This document shows positions 37,335-45,054 of a stretch of DNA of 64,000 bases, in pieces; within the stretch, counting starts at the first letter, position 1, and the number at the start of each line of letters is the position of its first letter. The DNA comes from Khoudiadiopia massiliensis (GTDB lineage Bacteria > Bacillota > Clostridia > Tissierellales > Peptoniphilaceae). The stretch is taken from positions 62,001 through 126,000 of the forward strand of contig OKQS01000001.1 of the NCBI GenBank assembly GCA_900290095.1, given 5' to 3'. The notes beneath the pieces were generated by a model that saw only the letters and a list, made by a program, of their open reading frames with translations, was not told where the DNA came from and made no database searches. Made by a program: the position numbers and the translations under genes.

Positions 37335-37994
37335 ATGGAGAAGCAATTGTTGCCGTCACTGCTTTCATGTGACTTTTACCGTATTGAAGATGAGTTAAAG
37401 GCTATTGAATCTTGCGGGGTTAAAAGCATTCATTTGGATATAATGGACGGAAATTTTGTGCCAAATATCTCCTATGGCCCGGGAGTAATAAAAAAGATAA
37501 GGCCACACACCAAGCTGTTTTTTGATGCCCACCTTATGGTTAAGGAGCCCGACTTTATTTTTGAATCTTTAAAGGATGCCGGTTGTAACCTTATAACCGT
37601 GCATTTTGAAGCCTGCAAGCACATACATAGGACCTTGCAGAATATCAAGAGCCTTGGACTTAAGGCCGGTCTTGCCCTAAATCCCGGAACCGGTCCTGAA
37701 CAGATCGAATACCTATTGGATATGGTGGATTTAGTCCTGGTCATGTCTGTGAATCCGGGTTTCGGAGGCCAGTCTTTTATCGAATCATCAATGAAGAAAG
37801 TCAAAAAGCTTAGACAGATGATTGATGGGACAGGCAGGGAAATTATTTTGGAAATAGACGGGGGAGTTAAGGCCGACAATCTGAAAATGATCAGGGATGC
37901 CGGCTGCGATTGGCTTGTAGCGGGTTCAGCAGTCTTTGAGCACGGGAAAACCCATGAAAATGCAAAAAGACTTTTGTCAATACTGGGTGAGTAA
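37335..37994 (+). CDS. rpe: Ribulose-phosphate 3-epimerase
   Basis: Interconverts ribulose-5-phosphate and xylulose-5-phosphate in the pentose phosphate pathway. The 219 residues form a TIM barrel with PSLLSCDF, HLDIMDGNFVPN (metal and catalytic Asp), DAHLMV, MSVNPGFGGQSF and EIDGGV. AGGAGG precedes the ATG. It lies between rsgA and thiN, as in B. subtilis. Confidence 0.97.
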   Translation: MEKQLLPSLLSCDFYRIEDELKAIESCGVKSIHLDIMDGNFVPNISYGPGVIKKIRPHTKLFFDAHLMVKEPDFIFESLKDAGCNLITVHFEACKHIHRTLQNIKSLGLKAGLALNPGTGPEQIEYLLDMVDLVLVMSVNPGFGGQSFIESSMKKVKKLRQMIDGTGREIILEIDGGVKADNLKMIRDAGCDWLVAGSAVFEHGKTHENAKRLLSILGE

Positions 37995-37995
37995 A

Positions 37996-38760
37996 ATGGA
38001 CTGGTTGAAGTTCTTTAATAGTTTTTTTAGGTCTGATAAGGGGATCAACGGACAAGCTCACGAAGGCTTTGCTATTATGTCAGCAGGGGGATCCTGTAAT
38101 ATTGATAAAGAAAATCTCAAAAACCTGTGCCAAGATGCCTCTTTTGTCCTGGCTTGCGATAGGGGCTATGATCTTTTAGAAAAAAATGGCCTGGCCGCCG
38201 ATTTAATAATAGGCGATTTTGATTCATCCATAACTTTAAATAACATGGATACTAGAAAAAAGTTGACGGCAGAAGAAAAGATCAGGACTTATCCGGAAAG
38301 AAAAAATAAGACGGACAGTGAGCTGGGTTTAGATATCTTATATGAAAAAAACATAAAGAATGTTGTTTTTATTGGTGGACTGGGAAGTCGCCCGGACCAC
38401 AGCCTGGTCAATTTATTCTTTTTAAAGAAGTATGCAATGAAGGGAATGAACATTGTGCTACTTGATCAATCCTATTTTGTAGGTTACATACTGCCAGGCT
38501 CATATAATTTTGAAATACCGGAAAATATTTTCGAAAAACCGGAAACTATTAATTCCAAGAACACCTATGTTTCATTTTTGGCTCTTGATGAGGGCCTTGA
38601 GATAAGCCTGGAAGGCTTTGACTATAACTTGGAAAACACAAGGCTTGAGCCATGTTCAAGTCTTGGTGTATCTAATCATATTTTTAAAGAAGATAATGAA
38701 GTTAGAGTTAAAGGGAAAAAAGGCCAGGGCCTGTTTTTCCTGTATTCCCATGAAAAATAG
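37996..38760 (+). CDS. thiN: Thiamine pyrophosphokinase
   Basis: Makes thiamine pyrophosphate from thiamine and ATP. The ATG at 37996 starts one base after the rpe stop with GGGTGAG before it; an in-frame ATG 60 bases upstream is inside rpe. The 254 residues carry LACDRGYDLLEKNG, LIIGDFDSS, the KTDSELGLDIL motif and GGLGSRPDHSLVNL. There are about 27 residues before the usual N-terminus (DWLKFFNSFFRSDK), of unknown purpose. It is the last gene of the unit and converges on rpmB. Confidence 0.93.
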   Translation: MDWLKFFNSFFRSDKGINGQAHEGFAIMSAGGSCNIDKENLKNLCQDASFVLACDRGYDLLEKNGLAADLIIGDFDSSITLNNMDTRKKLTAEEKIRTYPERKNKTDSELGLDILYEKNIKNVVFIGGLGSRPDHSLVNLFFLKKYAMKGMNIVLLDQSYFVGYILPGSYNFEIPENIFEKPETINSKNTYVSFLALDEGLEISLEGFDYNLENTRLEPCSSLGVSNHIFKEDNEVRVKGKKGQGLFFLYSHEK

Positions 38761-38770
38761 AAATTTAAAG

Positions 38771-38823
38771 AAAACTAAAAAACCGACTTTGCTTTCGTCT
38801 CGAGTTCGAAAGCAAGGTCGGTT
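38771..38823 (-). terminator. Terminator of rpmB
   Basis: 17-base stem (38781-38797 with 38807-38823, one G-T wobble) and a nine-base loop. Read on the minus strand the hairpin is followed by TTTTTTAGTTTT, a good U tract, so it mainly ends rpmB. On the plus strand there is no T run, but the hairpin could slow transcription arriving from thiN. Confidence 0.85.
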
Positions 38824-38858
38824 AAGTATGTCTAAGAATATCAACAATGCCGGGCTAA

Positions 38859-39167
38859 CTATGCCTCTGCAGTCTCTGAATTTTCCTCAACAACTTCTTC
38901 GCTTACTGTTGCTTCTACAGCAACTTCATTTTCTTCCACAGCACCGGTGGTTTGGTCTTGATAATCGTAATTGGCTTTATTGCGGTTTACTTTCCCTGAG
39001 CGCAGGCAACGTGTGCAAACGGACTTCCTACTGGGAGTTCCTTTTTCATCATAAACTTTTACCCTTCTGAGGTTCGGAGTAAATGATCTCTTAATGCCTT
39101 TGTGGGAGAAGGTAACCGTATTGCCGGCGGTTTTTCTTTTACCGCAGATATCGCATACTTTTGACAT
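38859..39167 (-). CDS. rpmB: 50S ribosomal protein L28, zinc type, with acidic extension
   Basis: Large-subunit ribosomal protein. The 102 residues begin with canonical L28 (MSKVCDICGKRKTAGNTVTF, KRSFTPNLRRVKV) and a zinc-ribbon-type cysteine set Cys5, Cys8, Cys51, Cys54. Standard bacterial L28 ends near residue 62; here about 37 more residues follow, rich in Glu and Val. AGGAGGAA lies before the ATG. It is transcribed alone, divergently from asp23, with a shared -35 element. Confidence 0.95.
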   Translation of the reverse strand: MSKVCDICGKRKTAGNTVTFSHKGIKRSFTPNLRRVKVYDEKGTPSRKSVCTRCLRSGKVNRNKANYDYQDQTTGAVEENEVAVEATVSEEVVEENSETAEA

Positions 39168-39201
39168 AATTCCTCCTCGTTACTTTAAAACTAACTATTG
39201 C

Positions 39202-39253
39202 ATTATACCAATCTGTCTCCACCTTTGCAAGTTACTCATCTCTCTTATATAAT
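39202..39253. promoter_or_regulatory. Divergent rpmB / asp23 promoters sharing one palindromic -35
   Basis: TTGCAA at 39225-39230 is its own reverse complement. To the right, 17 bases away, is TATAAT (39248-39253), the asp23 promoter. To the left, 17 bases away on the minus strand, is TATAAT (39207 to 39202), preceded by TG as an extended -10, the rpmB promoter. Both spacers are ideal, so one hexamer can serve as -35 for both, and two polymerases could not bind at once. Confidence 0.75.
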
Positions 39254-39316
39254 AGATTCGATTAGAAAAACTATTCTTTGCATTTTTGTGCGATAAAAAA
39301 TATAAGAGGAGGCTGT

Positions 39317-39670
39317 ATGGTTTCTAAATTAGTAAATGAACATGGAACGGTTCTGATTGACAATGAAGTCATTGCAAACATAGTTTGTACAGCAGCAATG
39401 GAAAGTTATGGAATTGTAGGCCTGGCAGCAAAAAACATGAGTGACGGTCTATATGAGCTTTTAGGTATAGAAAACATGACCAAGGGCGTCAGGGTCTGCG
39501 ATAAGGAAAACAACTCGGTTGATATCCAAGTCCAGGTCATTATGGAGTACGGAATAAGAATTTCAACTGTTGCGGAGAACTTGATCGAAAGAATTCGCTA
39601 CAGTGTTGAATCATCCACCGGCATCAAGGTCGATGAAATAGAACTTATAGTACAGGGAATAAGGGTTTAA
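39317..39670 (+). CDS. Asp23/Gls24 family envelope stress protein
   Basis: Alkaline-shock-protein-like (YloU type) small protein. The 117 residues contain the Asp23 core (EHGTVLIDNEVIANIVCTAA, then GVRVCDKENNSVDIQVQVIM). The ATG at 39317 has AGAGGAGG upstream; an in-frame ATG 39 bases earlier lies in the leader. In Bacillota the YloU-type gene sits before the DAK-domain gene fakA, as here. The precise role is unknown; relatives associate with the membrane and the envelope-stress response. Confidence 0.9.
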   Translation: MVSKLVNEHGTVLIDNEVIANIVCTAAMESYGIVGLAAKNMSDGLYELLGIENMTKGVRVCDKENNSVDIQVQVIMEYGIRISTVAENLIERIRYSVESSTGIKVDEIELIVQGIRV

Positions 39671-39680
39671 GGAGGCACTT

Positions 39681-41297
39681 GTGAGAGAAATGAGCGGAAG
39701 CCTCTTTAAGCAGTGTTTAAAGAGTGCATATTTAAAACTTGAGGCTGAAAAAGAGTTTGTGAATGAACTCAATGTTTTCCCGGTTCCTGACGGAGATACA
39801 GGGACAAATATGTCAATGACAATAGAATCAGCTATTGAAGCCATGGAGAGGGTAAAGGAAGAATCGCCTTCAGCCCTGGCCAAGGCCATGGGCAACGGAT
39901 CTCTTATGGGTGCCAGGGGAAACTCAGGAGTTATTCTTTCCCAGCTCTGCCGTGGTATGGCGGATGCCCTTAAGGATAAGGAAAAAATAGATGCGGAAAC
40001 CGTTGTGGATGTTTTTGTATCTGCCAAGGAAAGGGCCTATAAGGCGGTCATGAAGCCGACTGAAGGGACCATACTTACGGTTGCTGCAGGAATGGCATCA
40101 TATGCCGAAAGAAATGCCAATCAACATGACCTTAAAGTCCTATTAAAAGGAATTTTAAGAGAAGGAAACCAGTCCCTGCAAAGAACTCCGGAAATGCTGC
40201 CGCAACTTAAAGAAGCAGGAGTTGTTGATGCCGGTGGCCAGGGTTTAATTTTCCTGGTGACAGGTTTTGTTGAAGAATTTTGCGGCGAAAATATGGAAAA
40301 TCTGCTGGATAAGTCAACAGCTTCCGTGAACTCAATGGAAATTTCGGATTTCGATGCAAGTGATCACGAGATGAGCCGTATGGCCTATTTTGTCAAGTTG
40401 AAGGTTGAAGATATTGACAAAGACCGGCTTATCAGGGCCATTAACAGGCACGGGGTCCTTGAGAGTATCAACAGCAAGGGAAACTGCTTCTATGTAAAGG
40501 CCTCTACAGATACACCTGAGAAACTACTGGGTTCAGTATATAGGAGAGGAAATATCCGGGTCTTCAATATGGCCGATATTGACCATATGAAGGAAAATGC
40601 CGATATCCATAAGATTGTTGAAGAAGAAAAGCAGGCTAAAAAGAAGGTCGGTTTTGTAGCAGTCAGCTTGGGCCAGGGTTTTGAAGAAATATTCAAACAG
40701 ATGATGGTCGATGAAGTTGTATCGGGCGGCCAAACAATGAATCCGTCAACTAAGGATCTTTATAACGCTGTTGAGTCTGTAAATGCTGAAACCGTATATT
40801 TATTCCCCAATAACAAAAACATCATTCTGGCAGCAGAGCAGGTGGACCAGCTTTCATCGAGCAATGTTGTGGTAATACCTTCCAGGTCAATTCCTCAAGG
40901 TCTGACAGCCCTGTTTGCTTATGATTCTTCATCCTCTGTTGAAGAAAATATAGAGAATATGACTGAGGCTATGACGGAGGTCATAACCGGACAGACAACC
41001 TACGCTGTCAGGGATACGGAAATCGAGGGTTTGAAGATAGGGAAAGGTGATAGGATTTGCCTTGTTGATGGAGATATTGTTGCCTGCGGTCAGGATGACA
41101 TAAAATTAATTGAAGACAGTATTGAAAAGAATATGAATGACCATATCGCCCTGATTACCCTATACAGAGGGGCTGAAGGCGATAAAAAGACCTTAAAAGA
41201 AATGGCGGCAAGGCTGAGCATCAAATACCCTGATTTGGATATTGAAGTAGAAGAGGGTGGTCAGCCAACCTACAGCTATATTTTCTCAATGGAATAA
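39681..41297 (+). CDS. fakA: Fatty acid kinase ATP-binding subunit FakA (DAK domain)
   Basis: With an acyl-binding FakB it phosphorylates exogenous fatty acids for phospholipid synthesis. The GTG at 39681 is the start: AAGGAGG is spaced five bases before it, whereas the ATG nine bases later is too far. The 538 residues start with the DhaL-type nucleotide domain (PVPDGDTGTNMS with metal-binding Asp residues, then GSLMGARGNSGVILSQ). A central domain and a C-terminal DegV-like half follow (VAVSLGQGFEEIF, SGGQTMNPSTKD, FPNNKNIILAA). It is next to recG and, further on, plsX, which uses the acyl-phosphate made by this route. No fakB is in the window. Confidence 0.92.
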   Translation: MREMSGSLFKQCLKSAYLKLEAEKEFVNELNVFPVPDGDTGTNMSMTIESAIEAMERVKEESPSALAKAMGNGSLMGARGNSGVILSQLCRGMADALKDKEKIDAETVVDVFVSAKERAYKAVMKPTEGTILTVAAGMASYAERNANQHDLKVLLKGILREGNQSLQRTPEMLPQLKEAGVVDAGGQGLIFLVTGFVEEFCGENMENLLDKSTASVNSMEISDFDASDHEMSRMAYFVKLKVEDIDKDRLIRAINRHGVLESINSKGNCFYVKASTDTPEKLLGSVYRRGNIRVFNMADIDHMKENADIHKIVEEEKQAKKKVGFVAVSLGQGFEEIFKQMMVDEVVSGGQTMNPSTKDLYNAVESVNAETVYLFPNNKNIILAAEQVDQLSSSNVVVIPSRSIPQGLTALFAYDSSSSVEENIENMTEAMTEVITGQTTYAVRDTEIEGLKIGKGDRICLVDGDIVACGQDDIKLIEDSIEKNMNDHIALITLYRGAEGDKKTLKEMAARLSIKYPDLDIEVEEGGQPTYSYIFSME

Positions 41298-41352
41298 TAG
41301 CCTGTGAGAAAAAATATGGAATTAACATTTTAAGCATGAAGAGGAGCTAAGT

Positions 41353-43413
41353 ATGGAGCTGACTGAATTAAAAGGAATCGGCCCTAAAAAGGCTTCTCTT
41401 TTTTATAAGTTGGGAATCAAGACCTGCCAAGATCTGGTTCTTGACTTGCCATATAGGTATGAGGACCGGTCCAAGCTTGACAGAATCGAGGACCTATCAG
41501 ACGGAGACCTTTGCCTGATAAAAGCCAAGGTCATTTCCAAGGGCAGGCTGATAAGGCTAAAGGGAAGAAGAAGCATCCAGGAGGCGGTTTTTTCCGATGG
41601 GACTTCCGGGTTGAAAGTAATGTGGCATAACCAGCCATATTTGAATACAAGTATAAGGCCGGGACTAGAGTATTATTTATATGGTGTTTATGACAAAGAT
41701 AGGGACAGAATCTCAGATCCTCAAATGGTCAGGTCGGATGACGAGGACAAGCAAAAGAATTTTCTGGGCATTATACCCATTTACCCTCTGACAAAGGGCC
41801 TGAGTCAAAATATTCGAAAAAACACCCTGAGATCGGCCATGGAAGCCCTTGATCTGGAAGAGCTTGATATTTATAAGGGAATACTGGACTTTGGTGGGGA
41901 TTTCAAGAATTTCTCAGACCTACTTATGGAGATGCATTTTCCAAGCTCTTTTGAAAAGCTCAAGTCAGCCTGCAGATCCTTTGACTTGGCAAGGGCTGTT
42001 TTAGATGTCCTGACCTCTTCATATATTAAGTACTGCCGGAAGGAAGAAATGGGGCCGAAAATCAGGGCCTATCCAATGGCGGATTTTTTCAAGGCCCTAG
42101 ATTTTGAATTGACGGGGGGCCAGAGCTTGGCCCTGGATGAACTTATGGAGGACCTTCTTGACCCCAAAGCAGGCAACAGATTGCTCCAGGGAGATGTGGG
42201 TTCGGGAAAGACTGTTCTGGCCTTTGCCCTGGCCTATATGACCATGCTGAACGGATTCCAGGTGGCTATGATGGCCCCGACAGAGGTCCTGGCGGCTCAG
42301 CATGCCTATAAGGCAGAAAGGCTATTTAAAAGGCTTGGGTTTAATGTTTACACAGTTCAGGGATCAGATACTGCAAAAAAGAGGGCTGAAACTGAAGGAT
42401 TGGCTAAAGCTGCCAAGGTAGGTATTTATATAGGAACCCATGCCTTGATTTCAGACGGCTTGGACTTTTCAAACCTGGGCCTGGTAATAACCGATGAACA
42501 GCATCGTTTCGGTGTGGGACAGAGGGCAAAACTTATTTCAAAGTCAACTTACCCTAATTCACTTGTTTTATCGGCAACACCAATTCCCAGAACCCTAAAA
42601 CTCGTAAGCACCGGGCAACTTGATCTAACAAGATTAAAGGATAAACCCCTGGGAAGAAAGAAGATAGAGACATACCTTGTCAATGGTAAGTATGAAAAGA
42701 GGATTTACGACTTCATAGAGAAAAAATCTCAGGAAGGCTTGGCTTCTTATCTGGTTTGTCCAAGGATAGAAAAGGGAGAAGGGGACCTTTCATACTGGTC
42801 GGTGGATGAAGTTTTTTCAAGATGCGAGAAATATTTCGGATCCCGGTTAGGGGTAGGAAAATTAACAGGCCCCATGTCAGCTGAGGAAAAAGCCGACGTT
42901 ATGAATAAATTCATAGGCGGGGATTTGGATTTGCTTATAGCAACAAGCCTGATAGAAGTAGGCATCGATGTCTCCAGAGCCTGTATAATGGTTATAGCCG
43001 GGGCCGAAAACTTCGGCTTGGCCCAGCTTCATCAATTGAGAGGGAGAGTTGGAAGGGGAAGTGACCAATCCTACTGCATCCTTATGAGCGACAGCTCTTC
43101 AAAGGCGTCAAAAGAAAGGCTCAGATTTTTGGAAACTTGTGATGACGGCTTTGACATAGCCATAAAGGATTTGGAATTGAGGGGAGGGGGAGATATTTAT
43201 GGCTTTGACCAACACGGCTTCAACTATAACGGCTTAGATCCCTTCGACAAGAATTTCAAAGAATTGAAAAAAGAAGCTAAAATAATACTGAAAGAGAAGT
43301 TTGGCCCTGAAATTTTGGAAGGACAAAAAGACCCTTTAAAGTTTATTAATAAGAGTTTAAGGGATAAAATTTTAAAAGATATACAGAACTTTAACAGCTT
43401 AAGTTTGAATTAG
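41353..43413 (+). CDS. recG: ATP-dependent DNA helicase RecG
   Basis: Helicase that remodels stalled forks and Holliday junctions. The 686 residues have an N-terminal wedge/OB domain (about 1-150), Walker A GDVGSGKT (280-287), MAPTEVLAAQH, the DEQH box in TDEQHRFGVGQR, SATPIPRT, TSLIEVGIDV and QLRGRVGRG. GAGGAG precedes the ATG. It lies 55 bases after fakA and 9 before rsmD, as in Bacillus-type gene order. Confidence 0.97.
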   Translation: MELTELKGIGPKKASLFYKLGIKTCQDLVLDLPYRYEDRSKLDRIEDLSDGDLCLIKAKVISKGRLIRLKGRRSIQEAVFSDGTSGLKVMWHNQPYLNTSIRPGLEYYLYGVYDKDRDRISDPQMVRSDDEDKQKNFLGIIPIYPLTKGLSQNIRKNTLRSAMEALDLEELDIYKGILDFGGDFKNFSDLLMEMHFPSSFEKLKSACRSFDLARAVLDVLTSSYIKYCRKEEMGPKIRAYPMADFFKALDFELTGGQSLALDELMEDLLDPKAGNRLLQGDVGSGKTVLAFALAYMTMLNGFQVAMMAPTEVLAAQHAYKAERLFKRLGFNVYTVQGSDTAKKRAETEGLAKAAKVGIYIGTHALISDGLDFSNLGLVITDEQHRFGVGQRAKLISKSTYPNSLVLSATPIPRTLKLVSTGQLDLTRLKDKPLGRKKIETYLVNGKYEKRIYDFIEKKSQEGLASYLVCPRIEKGEGDLSYWSVDEVFSRCEKYFGSRLGVGKLTGPMSAEEKADVMNKFIGGDLDLLIATSLIEVGIDVSRACIMVIAGAENFGLAQLHQLRGRVGRGSDQSYCILMSDSSSKASKERLRFLETCDDGFDIAIKDLELRGGGDIYGFDQHGFNYNGLDPFDKNFKELKKEAKIILKEKFGPEILEGQKDPLKFINKSLRDKILKDIQNFNSLSLN

Positions 43414-43422
43414 GAGATAGGG

Positions 43423-43986
43423 ATGAGAATTATTTCCGGAGAAAGAAAGGGAAGGCGCTTACTCGGGCCCGACAAAAAATCCAAGACCAGGCCCACAAAG
43501 GACCAGGTTAAGGAGGCGGTTTTTGATATTTTAGGGCCAATAAAGCAGGGGAGCATTGCTCTTGACCTCTTTGCAGGAACGGGTCAAATAGGGATAGAGT
43601 TCCTTTCCAGGGGTTGCGGCTTTTCATATTTTTGTGAACAATCCCCGTACATGGTCAATTGTATTATTGAAAATCTTAATAAAGCAAAATATACTGATAA
43701 AGCACTGGTTTTAAAAGGCGATTTCAGGAGGAGACTCAACCATATTGATAAAAAGGTAGACTATGTCTATTTGGACCCTCCTTACTATCAAGATATGGTA
43801 AAAGAAGCTCTTGAAAAGCTTTTGGATAAAAAAATCATGAATGAAGGAGCTATTTTAGTGGCGGAGACGGCTGAAGACGAGTCTTTCGCCTACCCCGAAA
43901 GCTATGAACTTCTGACCATGAGAGAATATAAATTTAATAAAATATATATTTTCAAATTTAAATGTGAGGAGATAATAGAAAAATGA
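43423..43986 (+). CDS. rsmD: 16S rRNA (guanine966-N2)-methyltransferase RsmD
   Basis: SAM-dependent methyltransferase of 16S rRNA. The 187 residues contain MRIISGERKGRRL, SKTRPTKDQVKEAVFDIL, the SAM motif LDLFAGTGQIGIEFLSRG and the catalytic YLDPPYY (about 117-123). TAGGAG precedes the ATG. Four bases overlap coaD. Confidence 0.95.
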   Translation: MRIISGERKGRRLLGPDKKSKTRPTKDQVKEAVFDILGPIKQGSIALDLFAGTGQIGIEFLSRGCGFSYFCEQSPYMVNCIIENLNKAKYTDKALVLKGDFRRRLNHIDKKVDYVYLDPPYYQDMVKEALEKLLDKKIMNEGAILVAETAEDESFAYPESYELLTMREYKFNKIYIFKFKCEEIIEK

Positions 43987-44462
43987 AAGTTATATTTCCG
44001 GGTTCCTTTGATCCGGTAACCCTGGGCCACCTCAATGTTATCCATAGAGCTTCAGAACTTTTTGATGAAGTTATAGTGGCGATCCTTAAAAATTCTCAAA
44101 AGAAAAATCTTTTTTCAGACGATGAAAAAATTGAAATGCTGGAAGAACTGTTGTATGATGTTGATAATGTAAGGGTAGAGTTATTTTCGGGTCTTCTGGC
44201 CGATTATTTCAAGCTTAAAGATGCCGATGCCGTGGTAAGGGGCCTGCGTTCACCTTCGGATTATGAGTATGAGCGCCAATTGGCCGCCCTTAACCATTCG
44301 CTCAACCCGAGCCTTGAGACGATTTTCCTGGTGACCGATATCCGCTACTCATATGTTTCAGCCAGCTATGCACGCGAGGTTGCATCATATGGGGGAGATG
44401 TATCAGGACTGGTCCCGAAATCCGTTGAAGAAAGACTACATAGAAAATTTCAAAATAATTAG
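43983..44462 (+). CDS. coaD: Phosphopantetheine adenylyltransferase
   Basis: Penultimate step of coenzyme A synthesis, transferring AMP to 4'-phosphopantetheine. The 159 residues have PGSFDPVTLGHL with the TxGH nucleotidyltransferase motif, VVRGLRSPSDYEYE and the C-terminal SASYAREVASYGGD. It starts inside the end of rsmD, the usual partner. It completes, with coaBC at 27641, most of the CoA route. Confidence 0.97.
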   Translation: MKVIFPGSFDPVTLGHLNVIHRASELFDEVIVAILKNSQKKNLFSDDEKIEMLEELLYDVDNVRVELFSGLLADYFKLKDADAVVRGLRSPSDYEYERQLAALNHSLNPSLETIFLVTDIRYSYVSASYAREVASYGGDVSGLVPKSVEERLHRKFQNN

Positions 44463-44488
44463 CTTGGCGTAAAGCAAGAGGGGGAAAA

Positions 44489-44959
44489 ATGGATATTTTA
44501 CAATTAATGGAAGAGCTGGAAGATGTAATGGACGATGCAGCATCGATTCCATTTTCAAAAAAGGTTTCAGTGGATCCTGATGAAGTTTATGAAATAGTTA
44601 AACAGATTCGTGAATCCCTGCCTGAAGAAATACGCCAGGCAAAATGGGTAAATGATGAGAAGGATAGGATTTTGCAGGAAGCCAATGACCAGGCTGCTCA
44701 GATTGCGGAACAATCCAAGCAGGCATCAGATGACTTGGATGCCCGTGCCCAGGAGCGTTTCAATGAGCTGGTTTCAGAAAGCAGGGTAACAAAAGCTGCT
44801 AATGACAGGGCTGAAATGATTTTGGCCAAGGCTGAAGACCAGGCTCGTCAGATAAGAGAAGGTGTATTTGCATACGTTGATGAGATTCTCTCAAATACCC
44901 AGCAGAACCTGAACGCTGTTGTGGATGAACTCGAGCACAATCGTCAAGAACTCCACTAA
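44489..44959 (+). CDS. DivIVA/SepIVA-like coiled-coil protein
   Basis: A 156-residue acidic, Gln/Ala-rich protein; no enzyme motif is visible. Residues 1-50 are a short N-terminal segment (MDILQLMEELEDVMDDAASI, then VDPDEVYEIVKQIRES, resembling the DivIVA lipid-binding region). Residues about 55-150 are a continuous predicted coiled coil (KDRILQEANDQAAQIAEQ and similar). Relatives in Clostridia are often labelled 'ATPase' or 'V-type subunit H' without support. From memory, the mycobacterial septation protein SepIVA lies in the comparable neighbourhood near rnc and the L32 region, so a cell-division role is plausible. A ribosome binding site AGAGGGGG precedes the ATG, and a terminator follows. 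Confidence 0.7.
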   Translation: MDILQLMEELEDVMDDAASIPFSKKVSVDPDEVYEIVKQIRESLPEEIRQAKWVNDEKDRILQEANDQAAQIAEQSKQASDDLDARAQERFNELVSESRVTKAANDRAEMILAKAEDQARQIREGVFAYVDEILSNTQQNLNAVVDELEHNRQELH

Positions 44960-44977
44960 TTTAATTTTTATACTGTT

Positions 44978-45007
44978 AAAGGGATAGACGATCTCTATCC
45001 CTTTTTT
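44978..45007 (+). terminator. Terminator after the DivIVA-like gene
   Basis: Perfect ten-base stem AAAGGGATAG (44978-44987) with 44995-45004, seven-base loop and a T6 run. It ends the asp23-to-coiled-coil operon. Confidence 0.92.
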
Positions 45008-45054
45008 AATTTCACATGTATTGACAAGCGGACCAAAAATTTCAGGGAGATATT

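Noticed and set aside
38618-39070. 150-codon plus-strand ORF spanning the thiN end and rpmB
   Set aside because: Crosses the terminator and runs antisense through rpmB; composition is not protein-like.
45021-45049. TTGACA 35 bases before murE as a promoter
   Set aside because: No -10-like hexamer 16-19 bases downstream (the sequence there is the ribosome binding site).
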